Assembly (NCBI GenBank): GCA_009760855.2
Contig: WPIO01000078.1
Location: 542,501 to 606,500, forward strand
Length of the DNA: 64,000 nucleotides
Source of the DNA: Cristatella mucedo
Lineage: Eukaryota; Bryozoa; Phylactolaemata; Cristatellidae
Direction: 5' to 3'
The translations under genes were made by a program, and so were the position numbers. Under the pieces are notes generated by a model. The model saw nothing but the letters and a program-made list of their open reading frames with translations, searched no databases and had not been told where the DNA came from. Positions 56,186-64,000 of this stretch are shown here, piece after piece; position 1 is the stretch's first letter, and the number at the start of each line of letters is the position of its first letter.

Positions 56186-57285
56186 GTCGATCTGTAAGTT
56201 TTATCATTGCATTATATATTTGTTCTTGTGTTGCTCCTTGTGCAAAAAGATTCGCTAGTAACATTGCTGACTCAGCTTTATAGTCACAGGTTTTACGACC
56301 TCCTACTGAACTATTCTCTACTTTTTTGTATCTTTCTTTAGATCAGATGAATAATCAACTCCAGACACCTCTACAAGTTTCTTTCCTTGGTTAAGATATG
56401 TCAATCTGTTAGTGACTTCTGAATTTTGTACTTTATCTGACAAATCAATATCTACTCCTTTATCAAGTAATTCTATCATATTATGAACATCAGTTATAGC
56501 ATTTTTCAATCTTTCCCTCTGAAGTGATAAAGCACTCATTCTTTGCTCATGGGTGTTCATAGGTGGAGCTTTTGCAGTAAACATTGTAGCATCTACTATC
56601 TTTTTTATTAGACCTGCAACAGAAACTGCAATTGAAACTCCTAATCCAACTGCTCCGACAACAGATGCTATCCTTGCAATAATAGCAGGCATAGCAGGTA
56701 CAAATCCACCTCTCATTTCAAAAAAGTTCTTTTTCCATGCAATTGGATCTAATTGTTCAGCAGTCCACGTTACCTCTTCACCAAACATTTCATTTAAACA
56801 TTTACTAGGATCTAGATACCAATCACTATTTGCTTTTTCTGCTTCTAATAAAATGATTCATTGATGTAAAAACCTAACTCTAATGAAGCGACCATTTTCG
56901 AGACCTTTTTTCTTCCGCAGCCAAAATACAAAATACAAATACAAAAATACCAAAATACATTACCATACTTACCAGAACTAATATCATCTACAATTTCTTT
57001 TATAAACAGAACAAGATCAACTATTCCTGTAACACCTGATAGAAACCCTCCTAGAGCTTTAGTAAAACCTCCAATCACTTTATACGATTGTAATACTTTT
57101 GGAACTATCTTTGCTATTTTATTAGATGCTTATGAGGATAGTTTCATTGCAATTTTTGGTACTACTTTTACAACTGTTTTTGAACCTACTTCTGTTGCGT
57201 ATGTAACACCTGATACAACTTCTTTAGCTGTACTAACTCCTACTTTTATATCTTCAGCAACTCCTTTACCTTTTTTATTCTTCAT
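56163..57285 (-). pseudogene. membrane-associated viral protein, unknown (broken)
   Basis: About 370 codons. Starts MKNKKGKGVAEDIKVG with a basic head and repeated Val/Ala/Lys helices (VVPKIAMKLSS, TAA at 57,130-57,132, ASNKIAKIVPK). A Gly-rich hydrophobic segment GGFTKALGGFLSGVTGIVDL follows, then after a shift near 56,860 an EMFGEEVTWTAEQLD piece. A second strong hydrophobic stretch IARIASVVGAVGLGVSIAVS lies near 56,640, and a helical tail follows. A final shift at about 56,320 is followed by a CDYKAESAMLLANLF tail to TAA 56,163. Amphipathic and hydrophobic character suggests a capsid-internal or membrane-active protein. I do not recognise the family. Confidence 0.55.
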
Positions 57286-57297
57286 ATATTATAAGTA
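57286..57297. promoter_or_regulatory. 12-bp space between divergent start codons
   Basis: ATATTATAAGTA is all that separates the minus-strand ATG (57,285) from the plus-strand ATG (57,298). TATA elements must lie in or across the start codons. Confidence 0.55.
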
Positions 57298-58173
57298 ATG
57301 GCATTAGGTAAAAAAAAATAATGGAATTGTTTATACTGATCTTAATGCACATAGGAATAGAATAACTAATTTAGGATATCCTGTTAATGATGGTGATGCA
57401 ATAAGACTCAATTATATTCTTAGTTCAAATGTTGGTGGTAGTGTTGTTAGTAATGCTACAGGATAGTTAGTAACAGTATCAAGTCTAAGTAATTTATTAT
57501 CAAAAAAAGATGTAAAAATTATGTCACAACTTAATTGTAAGAATGTTGTTGGTTTATCAGGTAATTCTGCTGATGGAACTGTTTTTAGTGATTTAAGACC
57601 TTATAAAGTAATAAACTATAGATTACTAAAGAGCATGACGCAAGTGTTTCAAGGTAAAGCAATGTCAAGTATTGACATGGGAAAAATATAATTTAAGTTT
57701 CAAAGATTCTGATACAGTAACAAAACAGATTGTTGATAATATTAAACAAGTATCATTTAGATATTGAGGTTTGAATTCTAGTACATGTCCTAGCATATTT
57801 CATCTTGATATGTTAGGTTTGAACACTACTGCTAATGGAACTACAGGAAATAAATTTCAACCTCAACAACTTACTCCTGGAGATATGCCAGTTATTTCAC
57901 CAAGTACAGGAAAAGTTATTGCATATGCGACAAATCTTGGAACATTTTTTCCAGGAGCATTACCTAACTTTAGTATGGTATCTAATATTATGTATGCAAC
58001 TGATAAAACTAATTTTTATGTAGAATTAACTTAAAATTAGTGATAATACTTATTGTGTTAGTGGTACTATAGTTTTAATAATTAATATTGATGGAACATG
58101 TACTTATGCTATCGATAAGTTTACAGTTGCAAGTGGAATTACTTTTATAGATTTTCTTGTTAGTATTGTATAG
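57298..58173 (+). pseudogene. fibre-like protein 1 of the plus-strand array (broken)
   Basis: About 290 codons starting MALGK, with a shift in the run of nine A (57,310-57,318). The first readable repeat is NRITNLGYPVNDGDAIRLNY, the same pattern as the minus-strand fibre. Breaks continue with TAG 57,464-57,466, a shift near 57,690 and TGA 57,759-57,761 (where tryptophan would fit). A beta-rich distal part includes HLDMLGLNTTANG and GKVIAYATNLGTFFPG, then a shift near 58,032 and the end at TAG 58,171-58,173 within TATAGAAATG. Confidence 0.65.
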
Positions 58174-58175
58174 AA

Positions 58176-59056
58176 ATGTTAGGCTATAGAAAAAAGGAAG
58201 TAATGCAAAGAATTCTATTAGAAAGACTGGTGATATACTTAATGGAAATCCAAGTATGAATGGTAATCTTATAAAGAATCTTGATGATCCTGTTGATGCT
58301 AGTGATTCTGTAAATAAAAAGTATATAGATACAACCTTTGTTACAAAGGTTTCTAGATCAACTACTAATGATGGAGATAATGACATGAATAATTACTGGT
58401 TAGATCTCGCTAGTCCTATAAATCCTAGTGATGCTGCAACAAAAGATTATTCTGATACTAAATTAGCAAATTACTAGTGGAACAATTGATGGAGATTTAA
58501 CAGTAAATGGAAGTATTAGTGCTAGCGGTTCTCCTGTTGTGATATTAGTAATGATTATAGTGTACCAAATAAAAGTTACATTGATATAAACTTTCTTAAT
58601 GTTCATGGAGGAAGTGTTAATGGAAATCTAGATATGTTGAGTAATATTACTAGAATTGAAAATGATCCTGTTAATCTTAATGCTGGAGTTAATCTTGATA
58701 ACCTAAATAGAATTACAGATGGTAATGTTGCAGTTATAAATTTTAGTGGTTTCATTGATGGTTCATTACAAAAACACTTGGTAGTTTAACATATAATGGT
58801 AAATGGATTAGTACATAAGGAGAAATTTCTGTCCCTGGAGGTATATTTGTACTTTCAGCAATATATTCATTATCTCCAAATTTAACAAAAATTATTTCCA
58901 GCAAATGGAATAAATTCAAATGAATATCCTTTTCAATTGTTTGGAAGTTATTTTTTAGATTCAAATAATAAAATAGTAGAGAGTTCTCTATCTGTAGCTA
59001 CACAAGACTTATTTAACAAAACATTAAATGTAACAGTTTATATAGAAACACATTAA
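58176..59056 (+). pseudogene. fibre-like protein 2 (broken)
   Basis: Starts at GTATAGAAATG. After an early shift near 58,195 it reads KTGDILNGNPSMNGNLIKNL, DDPVDASDSVNKKYID, then DLASPINPSDAATKDYSD. The second unit contains DAATKDY, the wording typical of phage tail fibres. Shifts near 58,475 and 58,540 separate further units (VPNKSYIDINF, ITRIENDPVNLNAGVN), and TAA 58,816-58,818 interrupts the distal domain. Ends at TAA 59,054-59,056, directly followed by the next ATG. Confidence 0.68.
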
Positions 59057-59057
59057 A

Positions 59058-59624
59058 ATGCTTAGTAGAAAAGAATTAGAAATGAATGGAACATTGAATT
59101 TTGCTTCAAACAGAATAACAAACGTTGGAGAAGCAGTTGATGATTTAGAAACTGTTAATAAAGCATTTGCTGATAATAATTATATAAGAAAAGACTCAGA
59201 TCAACATATAACTGGTAATTTATCTGCAAATTCAAAAAAGTATGTAAGAATATCAGATCCTATAAATGAAAGAGATATTGCAACAAAAAAATATCTTGAT
59301 ACAAAAGTTGGCGTATATAGTCCAAGTAGAAGCATAAATAAAAATTTAAGCGTTAATAGAATAATAATTAGAAACGATTTAAATTTCGCTAATTACAAGC
59401 CAAATGATATAATTCCTAATAAATTTCTTCAGTATTTTTATTTAAGGTGTGGAAATGTACCATATTTTTCTAATATTATTGCTAATGCTCGTTTTATGAG
59501 ATATTATGGAAATTTAACTGTAAAGAATGTAAATAATATTGGATATCCATCACAAGCATTTTCTTATTCTAGTAGTGGAAAATTAATTTTAGCAAAACTA
59601 TCTGATATAAACATAAAAAATTAG
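59058..59624 (+). CDS. fibre-like protein 3, intact
   Basis: A 188-residue clean frame starting MLSRKELEMNGTLNFASN. Two repeats are evident: ITNVGEAVDDLETVNKAFAD and ISDPINERDIATKKYLD. The C-terminal 90 residues are Asn/Tyr/Phe-rich and unlike the distal parts of fibres 1 and 2, so the array shares stalk repeats but differs in tips. The start codon lies 2 bases after the previous stop. Confidence 0.72.
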   Translation: MLSRKELEMNGTLNFASNRITNVGEAVDDLETVNKAFADNNYIRKDSDQHITGNLSANSKKYVRISDPINERDIATKKYLDTKVGVYSPSRSINKNLSVNRIIIRNDLNFANYKPNDIIPNKFLQYFYLRCGNVPYFSNIIANARFMRYYGNLTVKNVNNIGYPSQAFSYSSSGKLILAKLSDINIKN

Positions 59625-59638
59625 TATACACAAGTATA

Positions 59639-60167
59639 ATGATAAAGGTAAGTGACATAAAAAATGCAACAGATGGTGCTAGTAATTTAATTGATTTTCT
59701 AACTAATTATACAGTTTCTAATTCACTTTATTATAACGGTTCGTTTTTACCATATAGTTTTAGTAAAGAAATAGATAGAATATATTATAGAATTATGAAA
59801 GCAAATATCACTATCATTATTGAAAAGACAACAGATGGTGATATTATTGTTAGAGATTTTTATCAAGGTTGCTTATCATCCAAGTTTTAGTTTATACTTT
59901 AAATTAAAATATTATGGTGTTATTAATAATATGATGCTATTGAACAGTTCTTTATCCAATTTTACTATAGCAAATAATCCTTCAAAAACTACTTTTAACT
60001 TTACTATTATTTATCCAATTTTAAATAGTTCATACATTACAGCACCAACTGATACAGATTATATTGAGATTGGTTTAGTTAAAGGAGTTTATTATTCTCC
60101 TTCAGTATTGATAGATACAACAGATGGTATGAAAAGATTTATTACTCCATATATTGCAGAATCTTAA
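59639..60167 (+). pseudogene. fibre 4, distal-domain protein (one shift)
   Basis: Starts MIKVSDIKNATDGASNLIDF after TATACACAAGTATA. It lacks a clear stalk repeat. The LIDFLTNY phrase resembles the end of fibre protein 1 (FIDFLVS), hinting at a shared terminal fold. A shift lies between 59,830 and 59,890. The second half is beta-rich (FTIANNPSKTTFNFTIIYP, DYIEIGLVKGVYYSP) and ends at TAA 60,165-60,167, overlapping the opposing small gene. Confidence 0.55.
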
Positions 60168-60541
60168 ATCCTCCAATCCAGAGTCTCTCTAATCAACTCT
60201 TATGGTAGGTCGCAATTTTTTCCTGCACCTACCTCTTTCTTTATTCGTTTAGTTAGTTCTATTTTTTTAGAGTAAGCTTCAGACTTAATAGTATTAATGT
60301 TTTCTATTTTTAAGTCTTTAAGGAACTCTTCAAAGATTGAACTATCTCTAACTTAAGAAAATATATTTGCAATCTCTGGTTCAAAGTGGTTGATTCTTAG
60401 CGCCTAGAAAGAGATTAAGTTCTCTGAGGGCGCTTTATTAAGTACATTATTATTATTATTATTATTATTATTAGTTTTATACTCTAATACTAGTATTACA
60501 GCATCTAACAAAGTTGATCTAATTTCTTCTATTCTACCCAT
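60164..60541 (-). pseudogene. small helical viral protein split by a LINE tail
   Basis: Starts MGRIEEIRSTLLDAVILVLE at 60,541, is interrupted by a LINE tail at about 60,400-60,473, and resumes with SSIFEEFLKDLKIENIN, EAYSKKIELTKRIKKEVG and CDLP, TAA, ELIRETLDW. Two in-frame TAA codons (before VRDSS and after CDLP) sit where glutamine would read well. Unrecognised family. Confidence 0.5.
60400..60473 (+). mobile_element. LINE family 1 extreme 3' tail inside a viral gene
   Basis: GCGCCTAGAAAGAGATTAAG, TTCTCTGAGGGCGCTTTATT and an ATT array of about 24 bases. Only about 50 bases of the element besides the array were inserted. Confidence 0.9.
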
Positions 60542-60667
60542 TTAATATGAACAGATTTAAAAGTTTGAATACTGTTGACCTTGTACTTCTTCAAGACAGT
60601 CTTTACTTCTTGTCTCAACAGAAACCATTTTCTATAATATTAGAATTTTTGTTTTAATTAAAATTAA
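60474..60667. other. short viral spacer with a possible 23-codon leader frame
   Basis: On the minus strand a TATAGAAAATG motif at 60,628 opens a 23-codon frame (MVSVETRSKDCLEEVQGQQY...) ending at TAA. It could be a decayed gene start or a small peptide. No further support. Confidence 0.35.
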
Positions 60668-61036
60668 TTATACAGTGCTTGGATCAGGTACACTTCCTTG
60701 TGCTTATGCTGCTAGTGCTGCTGCAGTTGCTTTTTTTCTTGCGCTTGTATTATCAGTAATACTTGGTAGAACTGCATAACATTCATCTTTAACTATTCCT
60801 GAGATATCAGGTTTAACTTCAGATACTCCAGAGATAACTGTTGAAAGTGTTGGAACTTGTGCTGCAATCCAAGTTGTATAACCTGCAATTTCAGATGGAT
60901 CATCGAGAAGAGCATCAACTTTAAATCTAACAGTTGACTCCAGACCTGCTTGCACACTTGTTATCCCTGCAGTAAGAATTTTTTGGGCTTCAATATCACA
61001 TTCATCTAATAAAAAATTACATGCACACAGATTCAA
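60668..61036 (-). pseudogene. small viral protein, unknown
   Basis: MNLCACNFLLDECDIEAQKI opens a frame of 110 codons, and TAA 60,704-60,706 interrupts AALAA/AQGSVPDP. The natural stop is TAA 60,668-60,670. The central part has VQAGLESTVRFKVDALL and PTLSTVISGVSEVKPDI. Pro/Ala-rich end. The true start could be upstream. No known domain. Confidence 0.45.
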
Positions 61037-61064
61037 ACAACAGAAACATAAACATAACTAATTA

Positions 61065-61311
61065 CGAAAACTTTCTACATACATCATAACAATCTGCAAT
61101 AGTATCACATAATATTATGTTACTATCGTAACTTTTATCACATGCATCACAAACAGCAATAAGACTCATAATAATGGAATTATCTAGTTCACTAATGATT
61201 TTATAAAGATTATTTTTTTGTTTTTCATATTTGTAGGGCCTGCTCCTCTTAAAAAAATTCTTTCCACCATTTTCCTTGCTACTTTACAACTGAGAATTCT
61301 TGCAATATCCA
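61065..61311 (-). pseudogene. diverged duplicate of the adjacent 75-residue gene
   Basis: Starts MDIARILSCKVARKMVERIF, parallel to MDVSRILVSEQSREMAMKIC in the gene to its right, and later ACDKSYDSN parallels CDTCDKLMECRS. It needs a shift near 61,200. Preceded by TATATTGAAAAATG. Confidence 0.55.
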
Positions 61312-61381
61312 TTTTTCAATATAATGTAGTAATATTTTTTTAATATAATTAATTTGTCCTCCAGGTTTAGTTTTTGGTGTT

Positions 61382-61609
61382 TTAGACTTTTGCTTCTACA
61401 AGCATCTCATTTATCTTACTTCTACACTCCATTAGTTTATCACATGTATCACAGATATGAATAAGAATAGCTATATATGAACTATCTATATCTGGAATAA
61501 GTTTATCAAGCGAGTGCTTAACAATTCGCTGATCTTCTCCTTTCAGCAGACAAATTTTCATTGCCATTTCTCTTGATTGCTCGCTAACAAGAATTCTTGA
61601 AACATCCAT
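61382..61609 (-). CDS. intact 75-residue viral protein, unknown
   Basis: MDVSRILVSEQSREMAMKIC to EMLVEAKV, one uninterrupted frame starting at TATAGAAAATG. Helical with a cysteine cluster ICDTCDKLMEC that could bind metal or form disulfides. Tandemly duplicated (see 61,065-61,311). No function assigned. Confidence 0.6.
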   Translation of the reverse strand: MDVSRILVSEQSREMAMKICLLKGEDQRIVKHSLDKLIPDIDSSYIAILIHICDTCDKLMECRSKINEMLVEAKV

Positions 61610-61639
61610 TTTCTATAATGTAAAGATAATTTTATTTAA

Positions 61640-61909
61640 TTAGAAATAAATTTCATCTTTTTCACTCTCCTCTACATATAGCTCAGCACCATGTTTACCA
61701 AATAGAAGTTCTTCAAGATCTACTTCTTCATCTTCTTCAGCGCTACCTGAAACATCTGATTCAAATTCCATTTCAGGATCATAATCAGGATCATCAAATG
61801 AGTCATCTGAATATTCAGATTCACTATCTAAACTAGTAATTTCAATAGATTCATCACATGAGTCTTCTGATACTTGAAAATCTTCGGGATCTATCTTATA
61901 ATAGTAAAA
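61640..61909 (-). CDS. acidic viral reading frame, start unclear
   Basis: About 88 codons of strongly acidic sequence (DPEDFQVSEDSCDESIEIT, DSESEYSDDSFDDPDYD, EEDEEVDLEELLFGKHG) ending at TAA 61,640-61,642. No ATG opens it, so a start may have been lost, or it may be the frameshifted tail of the polymerase gene to its right. Asp/Glu/Ser-rich tails are common in viral DNA-mimic and regulatory proteins. Nothing more specific can be said. Confidence 0.45.
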   Translation of the reverse strand, partial: FYYYKIDPEDFQVSEDSCDESIEITSLDSESEYSDDSFDDPDYDPEMEFESDVSGSAEEDEEVDLEELLFGKHGAELYVEESEKDEIYF

Positions 61910-61929
61910 ATAATTTTACTAATATATAT

Positions 61930-64000
61930 TTAATTTCTCCATTGACTTGTATAGATCCTCATTATCAACGTATTTTTTTTATCTACTTCCATTTTCTCTT
62001 TATCTGCAAATCTAACTTTCTTTACTGGTAGTGTTTTAGTATTTTCACTCTTCCTTTTTGGCATCTATATCAATATTACAAATATCGCAACGACCGCCAC
62101 TCTCTTTTATTCTATAGTGTCCGTAAGAGTAACTATGAACTCCACAGTCTAACCAATATCGTTTTGAGTAAAATGCTGATAGTGCTTTTTTAGATTGTGT
62201 TATAGTATAAATTTGATGGTTTCTAGATTTAAATCTTGATTGATTGCAATAAACATCATATCCAGTTTTAAGACAACCAACATAATCAGAATGTGTCAAA
62301 CATTTTTTTACTACATCTTTCTTTGTTCCTTTTGCTTTTTTAACTGCAGATTTAACTTCTATCCCTTTATCTTTCTTGATAGCTATCTGCATTGAATACA
62401 GTTTTGGTCTTAAGAAAATACCCTCATCAAGTACAATTGATTTTTCAATCATAAAACCTTTCTCATCTTTAATGAAATCTTTTGTTTTTGGATCTATTGA
62501 ATATTTTTCACATATTTCAGCTTTGAATTTTCCTAGACTTCCCTTATGAGCAGGTATAATCTTTTCAGCTACTTCTACTTTCCATATATCTTGATTCTTA
62601 GGATAACCAGATACATCAAGGTAATCTAAATAATTTTCAAAATCTCTATAAACATTATCAGTATTTATTTGCATTACCAAAGAATCGGTGTCAGTATAAG
62701 CAAGTGATACTTTATCATTAGAGTAATCTTTTATTGTGTTGTAATAGAAATCTTGTATTATTAATTTTGAAATGTCTAGAATTGTAAAACCTAAATAAAA
62801 AGGTTTATAAAGACAGATCTCTGCTTTTGTTGTTTCAATTCCAACTAAATCTTGATTAAACAACCTTCTATCTGTAAATCTCGCACTCATTACTCTTTTA
62901 TCTGAAACTAGAATATCCTTATCATATTTTAGATCAAACAATTAAATGTTTACTCGTTCTCTAACATTTTCCATCGTCTTTCCAAAGAATGCATTGTTTT
63001 TGAGTTTATAATATTCTTTTTCAAACTCATCCTTTGCTTTTTTTCTTCTTTCGATGTTATTAACTATATATCCACTCAACCATCTACTTTGTGTACAACT
63101 CATTACTCTATGTATCTTCGTTAATACATATCCTCTTTTAATTGCAAGTTTTAGATTTATATAATGGATAACATACTTAACTTTTGGTTCTAGATCAACA
63201 ATCAGTTTTTCTACTTTACTTTTGCAATCATCTATTTTTTTCTTATTGTCTTTTATTTATGTTTTCTTTTGATAATCAGAGTATTCTTCAACATCTACTT
63301 TTCTTCTAATTGGTAGGAGAGGGTAATCAGAATAAATATCATGTAATTCATCAGGACAGTGCATATCTACTTCAAAAGCATAACCAGTTTCAGCATCTTC
63401 TTTAAATACTAATATCTTTTTAGTTGTAATTTTTTTTATTTGTTCATAATCTAAAAACTTGAAATTAGAAGTGGTTGTGTCATTGGTGTAGCATGTAATG
63501 AATTTACATCAACATAAAATAACCAACTCTTTTCTTTGGTACTATCATAATTAGATTCCATTTAATTGTTTGCTTTAATATATCTACGTGATGCTTGTGT
63601 TATTCCTCCTCTTACTGCGCTTTCAAAGAAGTCAAAATGTTAAAAGTTTGTTAATAAATCTAGTTTAACCTTTGAAAATCTCAAACCTGCAGACCAGGTT
63701 AAACTTGGAGCTGTAAGGAAATTGGCAGGATCTAAACCATCAATTTTCTTTGATAAATGTCTAAAATGTTGAAATACATCAGCTAATAAAAGAACATCCA
63801 TAGTTAGATAAATATCACAATACTTTTTCAATGTATCTTCAGTATCGGGATGCATTTTTTCATCAATGTCCAAACTTAATTAACACAATCATAACCTTTT
63901 TCATCTATGTTTGTATCATTTAATGTGCTATAACAACATTTAATTGGGGGTAGCGATTTTTCATCAAGTCTTGAAAATGAATCTATATACTCAGAAGGCA
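61930..64000 (-). pseudogene. protein-primed family B DNA polymerase (partial, broken)
   Basis: Replicates the viral genome. The 5' part lies beyond 64,000. In order on the minus strand: YLTMDVLLLADVFQHFR with FLTAPSLTW (63,680-63,830), typical of the exonuclease end and start of the polymerase domain in Polinton enzymes. Next are KLKNNAFFGKTMEN (about 62,970-63,010, motif B region) and the catalytic YTDTDSLV (about 62,675-62,700, motif C). A C-terminal cysteine pair is seen in GRCDICNIDID. Breaks include TAA 63,640-63,642, TAA 63,257-63,259, TAA 62,942-62,944, shifts near 63,880 and 63,480, and TGA/shift at 62,045 before a short basic tail ending at 61,930. The family is certain; the copy is inactive as read. 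Confidence 0.92.

Noticed and set aside
44123-63642. Alternative genetic code with UAA/UAG read as glutamine and UGA as tryptophan
   Set aside because: Many in-frame stops fit Q or W, but natural gene ends also use TAA and TAG with the next ATG close behind (for example TAA 48,409 before ATG 48,383, TAATAA after the capsid gene, TAG 51 to 53 bases from new starts). Genuine terminators would be lost under such a code. Decay by C-to-T type changes explains the data better.

Overview
The window is metazoan genomic DNA made of two very different parts. Positions 1 to about 43,200 are ordinary animal chromosome: split host genes with GT-AG introns, many microsatellites, and dozens of truncated retrotransposon copies. 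From about 43,200 to the right edge the DNA becomes visibly AT-rich and gene-dense with almost no introns. This part is an endogenous, decaying Polinton/Maverick-type (adintovirus-like) virus that runs off the window. I cannot name the host species. Ajuba-type LIM and AP-1 gamma genes, 5'-truncated non-LTR elements with ATT or ATTAC tails, and tRNA-derived SINEs fit an invertebrate bilaterian.

Host genes. On the minus strand, three exons (5412-5188, 4945-4821, 1732-1591) encode the N-terminus of the clathrin adaptor AP-1 subunit gamma. The remainder lies beyond position 1. On the plus strand, seven exons between 19,204 and 37,467 encode the complete three-LIM C-terminus of an Ajuba/LIMD1/WTIP protein. 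A likely pre-LIM exon sits near 16.7-17.0 kb. Its introns carry most of the repeats.

Repeats. LINE family 1 (CR1/L2/jockey-like reverse transcriptase C-terminus, a hairpin 3' end, then an ATT tail) occurs more than a dozen times in both orientations. LINE family 2 has a different 3' UTR and an ATTAC-like tail. SINE A shares the hairpin tail of LINE family 1, and SINE B is a second tRNA-like family. Long CA/GT, CT and GTCT arrays are common.

Viral region. Recognisable genes are a retroviral-type integrase, a protein-primed family B DNA polymerase (running off the right edge), a packaging ATPase, a double jelly-roll major capsid protein, two related penton/minor-capsid-like proteins, an adenain-like protease joined to a zinc ribbon, a phospholipase A2-like protein, an HNH-AP2 endonuclease, coiled-coil and membrane proteins, and five proteins with phage-tail-fibre-like repeats. 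Most are broken by isolated in-frame stops, usually where glutamine or tryptophan is expected, and by single-base shifts, several in homopolymers. A host LINE has inserted into the HNH-AP2 gene and another LINE tail into a small gene, so the element is integrated and not a contaminant. Two unusual signals stand out: a recurrent TATAGAAATG-like motif at gene starts, with divergent start codons only 12-48 bp apart, and an expansion of fibre-like genes.
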